From the NCBI GenBank assembly GCA_040901765.1, contig JBBDYG010000116.1, positions 1 through 64,000 of the forward strand: 64,000 bases of DNA, written 5' to 3'. The stretch comes from JBBDYG01 sp040901765 (GTDB lineage: Bacteria > Planctomycetota > Planctomycetia > Pirellulales > Lacipirellulaceae). Position numbers and translations under genes: made by a program. The notes below the pieces were generated by a model. The model was not told the origin of the DNA. It ran no database searches and was given only the letters and a program-made list of their open reading frames with translations. Within the stretch, counting starts at the first letter, position 1. Each line of letters starts with the position of its first letter. Shown here piece by piece: positions 1-7,746 of the stretch.

Positions 1-63
1 TTTCACCAATACCAGTTATCAAAACTGTTGCATTTGAAGTTTGACATCACCGTTTTGAAGAAG

Positions 64-146
64 AACCGCTAATAAACGCTAATCGACGCTTATGAATAAG
101 GAAGGTTGTATTTGATTATTAGCGGCCATTAGCGTTCATCAGCGGT
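64..146. repeat. Inverted 7-bp-period repeat at gene end
   Basis: Two arms rich in CGCTAAT-like words (about 66-92 and 117-146) are inverted relative to each other, so the segment can fold into an imperfect hairpin. The right arm overlaps the last codons and the stop of the ABC ATPase gene, so the final residues of that protein are encoded by repeat sequence. The same words recur at 2380-2410. Nothing coding is visible in 1-128. Confidence 0.55.
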
Positions 147-869
147 TGCTACTTTTTTTTCTTGGCCATTGGTCGAGACTTCGATTACCTCGCCATCTTC
201 CATCGTCGCCATGCGGTCGCCGAAGGGGAAGACCCGGGGGTCGTGAGTGACGACGACCACGGCGCGGTCGGGTTGAACGGCAACGCGTTTGAGCAGCTCC
301 ATAATCGCGTGACCGGTTTTGGCATCGAGAGCGGAGGTTGGTTCGTCGCACACGATCAGTTGTGGCTCGCGGATCAGCGCTCGGGCGATCGCGACGCGCT
401 GCTGCTCGCCGCCGGACAATTGCTTGGGATAGGAGTTGACCCGTTTCTCCATCCCCATTTCATGCAGCAGTTCGGCGGCCTGGCGAATCGCCGGGCCGCG
501 ATGCTTGCCTTCTACCAGCAGCGGGACGCTGGCGTTTTCCGCGGCGGTGAGCGCCGGCAACAAGTTGAATTGTTGAAACACAAACCCGATGTGCCGGCCG
601 CGAAACGCGGTCTTTTGGCGCGGCGAGAGACGCCCCAGTTCGTTGCCCAGCACCGTAACCTCGCCGGACGTTTGGTCGAGAATGCCGGCGATCACCGACA
701 GCAGCGTTGTCTTCCCGCAGCCGCTGGGGCCAACGATTAACGTCAGCTCGCCCGGCCAGATGTCGAGACTTACGTCGCGCAGCGCGTGGACGACGTTCGC
801 CCCCTCGCCGAACTCTTTCGACGTATCGCGACAACTTACGACGGGTTGCCCGGTGTGCGCAGTCTTCAC
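129..869 (-). CDS. ABC transporter ATP-binding protein, LolD/MacB-type
   Basis: This is the ATPase of an exporter of the MacB/LolCDE/DevA class, acting at the inner face of the cytoplasmic membrane. Over 246 residues it has Walker A GPSGCGKT (47-54), Q-loop QQFN (99-102), signature LSGGEQ (151-156), Walker B LIVCDEP (171-177) and an H-loop histidine in VVTHD near 209. The partner permease gene lies directly upstream on the same strand (996-2135), separated by a heptad-repeat hairpin. The substrate cannot be told; no membrane-fusion protein gene is in the window. The last residues (about TADER) come from a dispersed repeat, so the C-terminus may be a recent replacement. Confidence 0.9.
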   Translation of the reverse strand: MKTAHTGQPVVSCRDTSKEFGEGANVVHALRDVSLDIWPGELTLIVGPSGCGKTTLLSVIAGILDQTSGEVTVLGNELGRLSPRQKTAFRGRHIGFVFQQFNLLPALTAAENASVPLLVEGKHRGPAIRQAAELLHEMGMEKRVNSYPKQLSGGEQQRVAIARALIREPQLIVCDEPTSALDAKTGHAIMELLKRVAVQPDRAVVVVTHDPRVFPFGDRMATMEDGEVIEVSTNGQEKKVATADER

Positions 870-900
870 AGTGGTCTTACGTCCATGGATTTCTCGGTAA

Positions 901-981
901 TAGCTGTCAGCGATCAGCCATCAGCCACTCGTCAAACGGAATTCTTCTCTGGCTGAAAGCCGATAGTTGATGGCTGAAAGC
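901..981. repeat. Heptad-repeat hairpin between permease and ATPase
   Basis: The left arm (901-927) is a run of 7-bp words of the type AGCTGTC, AGCGATC, AGCCATC. The right arm (949-981) holds the inverted words (GGCTGAA, AGCCGAT, AGTTGAT). Together they form a long imperfect hairpin between two genes of one presumed operon. It could be a processing or attenuation element, or simply a mobile repeat. Related hairpins lie at 2302-2366 and 20466-20552. Confidence 0.6.
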
Positions 982-995
982 TGTTTTTCCCATCG

Positions 996-2135
996 TCATT
1001 CTCCCTTGAAGACGACCGCCGGCTCGAGCCGCAGCACGCGCTGGATGGAAAGGATGCTGGAAAGGATCACGATCAATACTACCGCAAGGCCGGTTAGGGC
1101 CAGCACTTGCCAGGGCATGTAAAACGCGAGTCGCGACACGCCCTTCGTGAATTCGCCGAACAACCCGGCCATGCCGACCCCGAGACCGTAGCCGAGCAGG
1201 CCCACGACCATCGCTTGAAACAGGATCATGAGCAGAATCCGCCAGTTGCTTACGCCAATCGCTTTGAGCGTGCCGAACTGGCGGAGGTTCTCGACGGTGA
1301 AGAGATAAAACGTCTGCCCCGCCACGGCGAGGCCCACGAGAAAACCGAGCAGGACCGTGATGCCAAAGTTGACGGGGATACCGGTGCGGGTCATGTAGTA
1401 GTCAATCGTCGCCCAAATGAATTGTTCGCGCGTCAGCGCTTGCAAATCGGTTTGTTGTTCGATGCGGCGGCAGACTTCAGCGATCGGCACTTCCGCATCG
1501 TTCTGCGCAAGGACGAACGTGAGCACCTTTCGTTCGCGGGGGATGAACTGCACCGCCTGCGAGTAACGGGTGTAGACAACGGGAAAGGTCTGGAACGTCT
1601 GCGACGCGCGGCAGACGCCGACCAGAATCGCCCGACGGTCGTTCATTTCAAACACCCGGCCAAGCCGGTAGGGGTCGTCCGGCCAAAGTTGCTCGACGCC
1701 CCGCTCGTCCATGAACACGGCATCGGGCTTGCGCAGGTCGGACAACTGCCCGGCCACGATTTCCTGCGGCGCGCCGATTAGTGTCGCGTCGTCCAGGCCC
1801 AACAAGATCATTTGCTGGTAGTTGCCGTCGGGCAGGCGGCCGCGAGTGAGGCCTTTGTAAAACCGCACTGCCCATTTCACGCCCGACACGCCGCGGACGC
1901 GGTACAGCTCGTTGTCGGACATCGGCTTGAGGTCGTCGATGAACTGAACGTTGGGGTCCATGACCCAAATGTCGGCGCCGCGAATGTCGCGAATCTGGCT
2001 GGCCGTGAGCCGCATGAGGCCGCAAAAGATCGAGGCCTGCTGCGCGATGAGCAGCGAGGAAAACGCGATGCCAAGAATGATGCTCAGGTACTTCCCGGGG
2101 TTCCCGGTGAGCATCTTGAAGGCGACCCAGGTCAT
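996..2135 (-). CDS. ABC transporter permease, FtsX/DevC-like
   Basis: Membrane subunit of the exporter whose ATPase lies downstream. The 379 residues show the FtsX-like plan: one membrane helix near 17-37, a large extracytoplasmic domain (about 40-250, opening with a segment containing GADIWVMD), then three helices near 258-280, 300-325 and 345-365, ending RLEPAVVFKGE. This layout matches DevC/MacB-type permeases of the FtsX superfamily. The short distance and same strand suggest one transcript running permease then ATPase. No HlyD-type adaptor is encoded upstream, so the system either uses a distant one or works in lipoprotein or lipid release. Confidence 0.85.
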   Translation of the reverse strand: MTWVAFKMLTGNPGKYLSIILGIAFSSLLIAQQASIFCGLMRLTASQIRDIRGADIWVMDPNVQFIDDLKPMSDNELYRVRGVSGVKWAVRFYKGLTRGRLPDGNYQQMILLGLDDATLIGAPQEIVAGQLSDLRKPDAVFMDERGVEQLWPDDPYRLGRVFEMNDRRAILVGVCRASQTFQTFPVVYTRYSQAVQFIPRERKVLTFVLAQNDAEVPIAEVCRRIEQQTDLQALTREQFIWATIDYYMTRTGIPVNFGITVLLGFLVGLAVAGQTFYLFTVENLRQFGTLKAIGVSNWRILLMILFQAMVVGLLGYGLGVGMAGLFGEFTKGVSRLAFYMPWQVLALTGLAVVLIVILSSILSIQRVLRLEPAVVFKGE

Positions 2136-2603
2136 GCGGCAGTTGTTCGATGTTACAAAATCAAAAGTTCGGTCGCACCGGCATTATCACGTCGTCGGCC
2201 GATTTTGGGAAAGTGCCAAATCGGCGCGATTCGCTGAATTAGCCACAGACGTAGTAGTTTTTAGCCACAGATGAAACACGAATTGAACACGGATAATTGA
2301 GCCATGAGCTGTCAGCCGTCAGCTATCAGCCAGAATGCACTGGCTGCTGGCTTAGAGCTGACGGGTAAAAGCTCTCCTTATTAGCGCTCCATTAGCGTCC
2401 ATCAGCGGTTCTCTCTTCTTTGCCTTCCTCTCCGTGTTCCATCCGTGTTCCATCCGTGGCTACCGATCTACTTGGCTTTTCCGCTGTAACACCTCGCCAG
2501 CCGGCCGTATGAGGGACAGAGCCGGCAACTGGGCCATCTGATAAGAGTGCCCGGTGCCCATCCCCATCTTTCGGTCACCCAACAAAAAAGGTGCAGGTGT
2601 ATT
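2136..2603. repeat. Intergenic mosaic of short dispersed repeats
   Basis: This 468-bp gap holds no convincing gene. It contains repeat words seen elsewhere in the window: TTAGCCACAGATGAA-like copies (2238-2290), an AGCTGTC/CAGCCGT heptad hairpin (2302-2366), ATTAGCGTCCATCAGCGG (about 2390-2408) and a tandem of ATCCGTGTTCC words (2433-2460). The last part (2580-2603) is the leader of the following gene. Confidence 0.5.
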
Positions 2604-3599
2604 ATGAAGCGTACCGTGTTTTTCGCCGCGATTTTCGGGTCTTTCACCCTGGCGACTGCCGCTTCGGCCGGCAACGAAGTCGAAGTTACCACAAACCCGA
2701 TGGTCGGCATTGCCGTGGAAGATATTCTGGACGACGACAACGACCGACCCTCCAGGAAGCGTAAGTTCGGCCGGCTCGGCAAGATTGGCCAGCTTGTCGA
2801 GAAGTTTACGAAGGACGACGACAACGAGCAGAATCCGCCGGTCGTTCCGATTGATCCGGGTATGGGTAATGGCCAGCCCACGGCTCCTCCAGCTCCTCCA
2901 GTTCCCACCCGCCCAGGCTACGTCTGGGTCGGCGACCACTGGGAACGAGAGAAGGCCCCGCAGAATAACGTCCAGCCGCCAGCGGTGGTCAATCCGCTCC
3001 CCGTTGGACCCATCCGTCCAGTCGCACGTCCTGGCTACGTCTGGGTTGGCGACCACTGGGAACGCGTGAAGGCCCCGCAACAGCCGCTGATGATTGTCGA
3101 TCCGATCCCGGTGAAGCCCGTCGCTCCCCAAGGCCGCCCCGGATACGTCTGGGTAGGCGATCATTGGGAGCGGGTGAAGGCCCAGCCCAGCCACAATGCG
3201 CCCCCACGCGATCCCCGTAAGCCAGTCACGCCGTGGAACTACCCCCAGTACGGCCAAGGTACTTCGTCGGCCACGAGCGGCCCGATCATCCGCGACCACC
3301 GCACCCCAGCAGCCCGCATCACGGTTGACAGCAGCCGAGCACCCGGCGGCGTAACGGTCACAAGCACCCCGCGTCCTACCCGTCGGCCCTCCGGCAGCAA
3401 CGCAATCACCAGCTCAAGCCCCCTCGACGGAGTGTTCGACGCCGTGGGAAATGTAGGCGGCTTGCTGGGCGACACCCTGGGTGCCGCCGGCAACGCGGTT
3501 GGCATCGGCCACGGCAGCATCACCCCGGTTGGACCAGCCGCACCGGCGAAGCCAGCCTACAAGGCCCCCCCGGGAGCCACTGTCCGCGATCATCGCTAA
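2604..3599 (+). CDS. Secreted protein with three WXXGXW-like repeats
   Basis: The start at 2604 follows an A-rich, G-containing leader and gives a clean signal peptide (MKRTVFFAAIFGSFTLATAASAG), better than the longer in-frame start at 2547. The mature 331-residue protein is proline rich. It has three near-identical copies of RPGYVWVGDHWERVKAP, starting near residues 103, 142 and 178. This resembles the YXWGXW/BcpO-related WXXGXW repeats of exported bacterial proteins, whose function is unknown. The C-terminal third is glycine and alanine rich (GNVGGLLGDTLGAAGNAVG), and the protein ends TVRDHR, a motif also present internally (IRDHR). It is probably a periplasmic or surface protein; no enzyme motif is visible. 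Confidence 0.75.
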   Translation: MKRTVFFAAIFGSFTLATAASAGNEVEVTTNPMVGIAVEDILDDDNDRPSRKRKFGRLGKIGQLVEKFTKDDDNEQNPPVVPIDPGMGNGQPTAPPAPPVPTRPGYVWVGDHWEREKAPQNNVQPPAVVNPLPVGPIRPVARPGYVWVGDHWERVKAPQQPLMIVDPIPVKPVAPQGRPGYVWVGDHWERVKAQPSHNAPPRDPRKPVTPWNYPQYGQGTSSATSGPIIRDHRTPAARITVDSSRAPGGVTVTSTPRPTRRPSGSNAITSSSPLDGVFDAVGNVGGLLGDTLGAAGNAVGIGHGSITPVGPAAPAKPAYKAPPGATVRDHR

Positions 3600-3623
3600 C
3601 GGCCAGTACAAATTGAAAACGAC

Positions 3624-3681
3624 GGACCGGGGGGGGNNNNNNNNNNGGCAGCTCCTTGCGAGCTGCCCCGGTCCTTTTTTT
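3624..3681 (+). terminator. Intrinsic terminator interrupted by the assembly gap
   Basis: The 3' arm AGCTGCCCCGGTCC (3661-3674) followed by T7 (3675-3681) is the reverse complement of GGACCGGGG...CAGCT. The 5' arm begins at 3624 (GGACCGGGG) and resumes at 3647 (GGCAGCT), with seven extra G positions and ten Ns between. Without the artefact the stem would be 14 bp with a 7-nt loop. It terminates the gene ending at 3599. Confidence 0.85.
3637..3646. other. Assembly gap (10 N)
   Basis: Ten unknown bases follow a run of G, inside the 5' arm of a strong GC hairpin. Pairing with the intact 3' arm indicates that few or no bases are really missing. Confidence 0.95.
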
Positions 3682-3682
3682 G

Positions 3683-3964
3683 GGTTCTTCAGGAAGTTTA
3701 GTGGGTGAATATGGCCTTCGGCCCAATAACGTGATGACGAGCCTCCCTAGGGCGTTGCCCTAGGCTACGGTGACAATAGGCCTTCGGCCAGACGATCGAG
3801 GACGTTTCCCAACAGGCTATGATGACGACCTGCATATTGGCCAACGGCCATGCTCATCGTAGCCTAGGGCGACGCCCTAGGTCGGCCGACGCGCTCGCAG
3901 GTTATTGGCCGTAGGCCATATTCACCCCCAACGCGCGAATAGCCATTGAGTTTCCTCAAGAACC
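3683..3964. mobile_element. MITE-like mirrored block of palindromic repeats
   Basis: The block is an inverted pair of the same unit. Each half contains an ATGGCC-nnn-GGCC hairpin, a 19-bp hairpin with 8-bp arms and a 3-nt loop (3746-3764; 3863-3881) next to CTACG, and a second GGCC-nnn-GGCC hairpin. The ends carry an imperfect 18-bp inverted repeat (3683-3700 against 3947-3964, 14 matches). The 15-mer CCTTTTTTTGGGTTC occurs at both borders (3673-3687, 3963-3977), as a target duplication would. It encodes no protein. It fills most of the gap between 3600 and 4066 and has a relative at 41379-41588. Confidence 0.65.
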
Positions 3965-4066
3965 TTTTTTTGGGTTCCGTCTGATTCCAAACGCTGCATC
4001 CGCTCTTTAGAATGGCAACTCGCTCGCTGACGATGTGTCGCTCATTCGTAGGGGGGAGGATCTTTG

Positions 4067-5851
4067 ATGCCGCGTCGAAAGAATTGGTGCGCTACAGTCG
4101 CCTTGTCGCTCTTTGCAGTTGCAGCCGGCCGCGATTCGGCCTTCGCCGATGCCACTGGCGGATTTGCAGTGGTACTCGACAAAGCTCAAAACCAAGCCGG
4201 GGATTCGAAACGGAGCCTGGTGTTCTACGATGTCCACGACATGGCAAAACCGCTGTTCGGAGTGTTCTTGGGAACGGAGGCCATGTCTGGATCATCGGCT
4301 TCGGCGTTTGAAGACCCCGAATCGATCACGGTCAATCCCCGCACGGGCGACGTCTACGTTCTGGCATTCGATAGTGGGACGCCATCGATTCTGCAGTTGA
4401 CGCAAGTCGAACCCGACGGAGACATCGACGGACGAGGCGATTACGATTTACTGCGCGTCGACTTTCAGGCGGCCTATGCCGATTGGGAAGCGAATCACCA
4501 AGCAACCAGCACCTACGTGACCTACGGCGATGGCACGAGCGAGTTCGATCCGTCGCATGCCAACCCTCAGGCTGCGCCGAGCGTGGTTACAAAGATTGGC
4601 GAGATTGGCCGTAGTCCCGGCAACGACGTGGCCTTCTCGTTTGTGAGCCACCTCGAGTTCATCAGCCCCACCCAACTGGCGTACATCGACGCCAATACGG
4701 CCGACATGTTCGGTAATCCGAACGTCGGTGGGGAATACGACGTGCAGATTCGGTTGATTGACAAGGTAACCGGCCCCGCGGTCGCCACCGACGGCGGCAC
4801 ATTAGGCGGCTTCAATAACAACACCGCCGAAGCCTGGGAGTCGTCCCGCGTGGGTTACGTAAACCTCGACGCTTCGAGTGCCAGTAGCGTGGTCAGCATT
4901 GCCGCGGTGCGAAACCGCGATGGCGTGACCGGACTGTGGATTCTGGAAAACGATGACGGCAGCGGCGACGAAGTCGCTTTTTTCGATTTCGCGGCCGCAG
5001 CTTATCGACCCATCAACACGTTTGGAACGCTGGACCGATTCCAGCTCGATAACAACCCGTCGCTGAATCCGGATGAGAACCTCGGCAATGGCGACAAGGT
5101 GCTGGTCGATCCGAGGACCGGCGACCTGGTGGTGGTGGAATCGGGACACTTCGATGGACATCAACCGACGGTGTATAAGCTCGAAATCAATTCCTACGAT
5201 GACGCTGGCGCAATCGCACCGGCTGGGTTTACATCCAATCAGCAAATCAATCTGGCGACGGTTTACAACGATGGGACCACCGCCATCGACGGCCGAAATT
5301 CGTTTTACGACTGGGTAACGAACGCCGTTTACTTTCTCGATGAAGACAACTCCGCGGACACGCTGTCGGACGGGGTTCCGTTCGCCCACGATTGGTATCG
5401 GCTCGATTTGACCACGGGCGAAACGACCGCCGTGGGCCCGGATGCCGATCTGAACGGGTTGTTCTCCGCTGCCGGACTTACCGACGATCTAGTCGAGTTT
5501 TTCTCGATCCGACCCGCCGGCGACTACAACGACGACGGGACCATCGACAGCGCGGATTACGCCGTGTGGCAGTCGCAGTTCGGTGCTACCGGGCCACTCC
5601 CAGCATTCGGCCAGAACGCAGACGGGAATGGCGATGGCGTCGTCGACGCCGGCGATTACGCTGTGTGGCGCGATCGGGTCGTCAGCTTGCAACAACTTGC
5701 CATGACTGCCGCCGACGCGAGAACCGCCGTGCCCGAGCCGGCGCTGTTGGGATGGCTGATGATTCTCGGAATCGTCGCATCGCACGCACGCTGCCGCAGA
5801 AGCGGCGCAGGTTCACGGCGAATCAACTGTGGTCCCCGAGCGTGTCTTTGA
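4067..5851 (+). CDS. Exported dockerin/PEP-CTERM protein
   Basis: The ATG at 4067, just behind a strong GGAGG, is preferred over the TTG one codon earlier. The product (594 residues) has a signal peptide ending near AFA and a long domain without recognised catalytic motifs, possibly a beta-propeller-like secreted domain (repeated NPRTGDVYVL and DPRTGDLVVVE phrases). It then has a type I dockerin-like pair, GDYNDDGTIDSADYAVW (about 484) and DGNGDGVVDAGDYAVW (about 518), each a calcium-binding loop. It ends with a PEP-CTERM signal: VPEP near 556, a hydrophobic helix and Arg/Lys-rich end. PEP-CTERM proteins are processed by exosortase and delivered to the cell surface. The 3' end overlaps the convergent gene by 29 bp. 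Confidence 0.75.
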   Translation: MPRRKNWCATVALSLFAVAAGRDSAFADATGGFAVVLDKAQNQAGDSKRSLVFYDVHDMAKPLFGVFLGTEAMSGSSASAFEDPESITVNPRTGDVYVLAFDSGTPSILQLTQVEPDGDIDGRGDYDLLRVDFQAAYADWEANHQATSTYVTYGDGTSEFDPSHANPQAAPSVVTKIGEIGRSPGNDVAFSFVSHLEFISPTQLAYIDANTADMFGNPNVGGEYDVQIRLIDKVTGPAVATDGGTLGGFNNNTAEAWESSRVGYVNLDASSASSVVSIAAVRNRDGVTGLWILENDDGSGDEVAFFDFAAAAYRPINTFGTLDRFQLDNNPSLNPDENLGNGDKVLVDPRTGDLVVVESGHFDGHQPTVYKLEINSYDDAGAIAPAGFTSNQQINLATVYNDGTTAIDGRNSFYDWVTNAVYFLDEDNSADTLSDGVPFAHDWYRLDLTTGETTAVGPDADLNGLFSAAGLTDDLVEFFSIRPAGDYNDDGTIDSADYAVWQSQFGATGPLPAFGQNADGNGDGVVDAGDYAVWRDRVVSLQQLAMTAADARTAVPEPALLGWLMILGIVASHARCRRSGAGSRRINCGPRACL

Positions 5852-6872
5852 CGTACAACTCGCGGACGAAAACGTAGATCACGACCGTCAGCGGCGTCGC
5901 CAGCAGCAGGCCCAGCACGCCGGCCATCATCCCGAACAGCAACTGCGAGGCGAGAATCAAGCCCGCCGGCAGTTCAACTTGCTGCTCGTCGATCAGCGGC
6001 GTGATGAAATAACTTTCGACGAACTGTAGCGCCAAGTAGAAACCAGCCACGTAGAGCGCCATTTGTGGTCCCTGCTGAAACCCAAACAGCACCGCCGGAA
6101 CGGCGGCGATCAGCGGCCCGATGTTCGGAATGAAGTCCAGCACGCCGGCGATCACGCCCAACGTGATCGGCAGGGGAACGCCCATCATCCAAAGTCCCGC
6201 TGCGGCGCTTACGCCGATCAGGACCATTCCAGCAAGTCGGCCTAAAATCCAGCGCCACAGTTTTTGTGTAGCTTTGTCGAGCACCTCCTCCACCCGCGGC
6301 CGCGACTGCAGCGGGAGCAACTTCAACAAACCGCTGCGATACAAGTTCGACTGAAGCGCAAAGTAGAAACCTAAGAACAGAACCAACACTACCGCGCCGA
6401 TCGCCCAGACGACGCCCGTTGCGGCCGTAGTCGCGGTTGCCAGCACCTGTTGTGCGGCGGCATTCTGCTGCTCTTGCGCGCCGTCGCGGAACTGCTTCAG
6501 CCAGCCCTGCTGCTCCATCCGGACTTGGATTTGATCGACCGCAGCGGTGAACTGCTCGGAAAACTCACTCGCTTGCTGATTGATTTGGCTGCCCATGAAG
6601 TAAAACGTGGCGCCGATCAACAGCACAAACGCGAACACGACCATTGCAAACGCGGCGTTGTAGCCGAGGTTCGCGGCCGAAGCCAGGCGGCGGCTCGACT
6701 CGTAGAGAAACACGCCTAACAGCACGCCCGCGAATAGGAGCAGCAAACCGGTGAACAACGTCGCCAGCGCGCCCGCCGCCAATAGCGCCACGCCGACGAT
6801 CGCCACCACAATCAGCGCCCGATGGGTAAAGGTCGGAAAACTGCTGTGCTGCGGTGTAATGTCGGAATTCAT
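5823..6872 (-). CDS. AI-2E family transporter (permease)
   Basis: Polytopic inner-membrane protein of 349 residues. Two hydrophobic hairpins lie at the N-terminus (about 18-65 and 75-95), followed by a soluble segment rich in Gln and Glu (95-140) and then several helices. The family signature region includes GVIAGVLDFIPNIGPLIAAVPAVL and, near the C-terminus, a further helix (LLATPLTVVIYVFV). The AI-2E family includes TqsA of E. coli (autoinducer-2 export) and Na+/H+ antiporters, so the true substrate is open. The gene is convergent with and overlaps the dockerin gene, and is divergent from the BlaI gene. Confidence 0.88.
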   Translation of the reverse strand: MNSDITPQHSSFPTFTHRALIVVAIVGVALLAAGALATLFTGLLLLFAGVLLGVFLYESSRRLASAANLGYNAAFAMVVFAFVLLIGATFYFMGSQINQQASEFSEQFTAAVDQIQVRMEQQGWLKQFRDGAQEQQNAAAQQVLATATTAATGVVWAIGAVVLVLFLGFYFALQSNLYRSGLLKLLPLQSRPRVEEVLDKATQKLWRWILGRLAGMVLIGVSAAAGLWMMGVPLPITLGVIAGVLDFIPNIGPLIAAVPAVLFGFQQGPQMALYVAGFYLALQFVESYFITPLIDEQQVELPAGLILASQLLFGMMAGVLGLLLATPLTVVIYVFVRELYVKDTLGDHS

Positions 6873-6971
6873 ATCGCATTGCGTCCCGGCCTAAAATCGG
6901 AAATGAGCGCGGAAATTTGTGGATGCCTCAATTGCAGCATATTTTGCGCCAGGGGCAACTGCCCACTCCGG

Positions 6972-7088
6972 CTATTGATGTTCAGAATATCAATAGAACT
7001 TTGGGGTGGCACGCCCAGAGTCTTCGATGGGCGTGGCGAGGCTGATAACCGCATCACCACGCCTTCGCGGACTCAGGATGTGCCACCC
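6972..7088. repeat. Structured intergenic inverted repeats
   Basis: Two elements lie upstream of the BlaI promoter. The first is an 8-bp inverted repeat CTATTGAT/ATCAATAG (6972-6979, 6989-6996). The second is an 85-bp element (7004-7088) whose ends GGGTGGCAC...GTGCCACCC pair over about 19 positions with few mismatches, with an inner GGCGTGG/CCACGCC stem. The second looks like a dispersed palindromic repeat rather than a terminator, as no T-run follows. Confidence 0.5.
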
Positions 7089-7120
7089 GTTTGTTATTTG
7101 AAGCTCAATAACAATAAATC

Positions 7121-7163
7121 TACGACAATTGTCGTTGACAACCTACGATGGATGTCGTACAAC
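7121..7163 (+). promoter_or_regulatory. Promoter and paired BlaI-type operators
   Basis: TTGACA (7135-7140) and TACAAC (7158-7163) are spaced by 17 bp. A perfect 14-bp palindrome ACGACAATTGTCGT (7122-7135) touches the -35 box, and an imperfect copy TACGATGGATGTCGTA (7144-7159) overlaps spacer and -10. BlaI/MecI proteins bind such TACnnn...nnnGTA dyads, so autorepression is likely. The predicted transcript start falls at or next to the ATG at 7171, suggesting a leaderless message. Confidence 0.7.
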
Positions 7164-7170
7164 AGCATCT

Positions 7171-7581
7171 ATGAAGGAGAAGCCGAAGCAAAAGCCGACC
7201 GATGCGGAATTGGCGCTGCTCGCCGTTCTGTGGCAGCGGGGGCCGAGTACCGTGCGGGAGATTCATGATTCCCTCGGCGCGGAAAATGAGACCGGTTACA
7301 CCACCACGCTCAAGATTCTGCAGAAGATGACGGAAAAGGGACTGGTCCGTCGCGATGAGTCGCAGCGGTCGCACATTTATCATGCGGCGGTGGCCGCGGA
7401 GCAGACGCAACGGCAGCTTGTTCGCGATCTGCTGCGGCGGGCCTTCGGCGGCTCGCCCGCGAACCTCGTCGTGCAGGCACTGGCCAGTGAAAAAGCGTCG
7501 GCCCAAGAGCTAGCCGATATTCGCAAGCTGCTCGATGAGCTCGAAGCCAAGAACAACCGAAAAGGCAAGAACCGAACGTAA
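7171..7581 (+). CDS. blaI: BlaI/MecI/CopY family transcriptional repressor
   Basis: Winged-helix repressor of 136 residues. It begins TDAELALLAVLWQRGPSTVREI, the usual helix 1-2 region, followed by the recognition segment GYTTTLKILQKMTEKGLVRRDE and a C-terminal dimerisation and cleavage region. BlaI-type proteins block transcription until an M56 protease of the BlaR1 type is activated; such a protease is encoded next, 165 bp downstream. I chose the ATG at 7171 because an upstream in-frame TTG (7129) lies inside the operator and -35 box. No Shine-Dalgarno sequence precedes 7171, fitting leaderless translation. The control target beyond its own operon is unknown. Confidence 0.9.
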   Translation: MKEKPKQKPTDAELALLAVLWQRGPSTVREIHDSLGAENETGYTTTLKILQKMTEKGLVRRDESQRSHIYHAAVAAEQTQRQLVRDLLRRAFGGSPANLVVQALASEKASAQELADIRKLLDELEAKNNRKGKNRT

Positions 7582-7604
7582 GCCACACCCAGAAGATACG
7601 AACA

Positions 7605-7746
7605 GAAGTTCGCAAAGGGCGCAAAGGAATTGAAGAAGCCATCAGCTCGATCAATTGGAGTTTTTTCTCTAATATTCTTTGCGAACTTTGCGGCCTTCTG
7701 TTCAAGTTTATAGTTCCTGAGCTATCGAAGTGCAAAGGGCGCAAAT
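7605..7746. repeat. GCAAAGGGCGCAAA inverted intergenic repeat
   Basis: TTCGCAAAGGGCGCAAAGG (from about 7609) is matched by the inverted CTTTGCGAACTTTGCGGCC (about 7678-7696), and a third copy (GTGCAAAGGGCGCAAA) ends directly at the start codon of the M56 gene. The repeat therefore supplies the translation leader of that gene. Confidence 0.55.

Noticed and set aside
2460..3299. Minus-strand ORF opposite the WXXGXW repeat gene
   Set aside because: It is an antisense shadow; the repeats, signal peptide and terminator support the plus-strand gene.
3637..3646. Treating the N run as a large biological gap
   Set aside because: The flanks pair as the two arms of one terminator, so little sequence is missing.
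7129..7170. TTG start extending the BlaI gene upstream
   Set aside because: The added codons run through the palindromic operator and the -35/-10 promoter elements, and BlaI family proteins begin near the later ATG.
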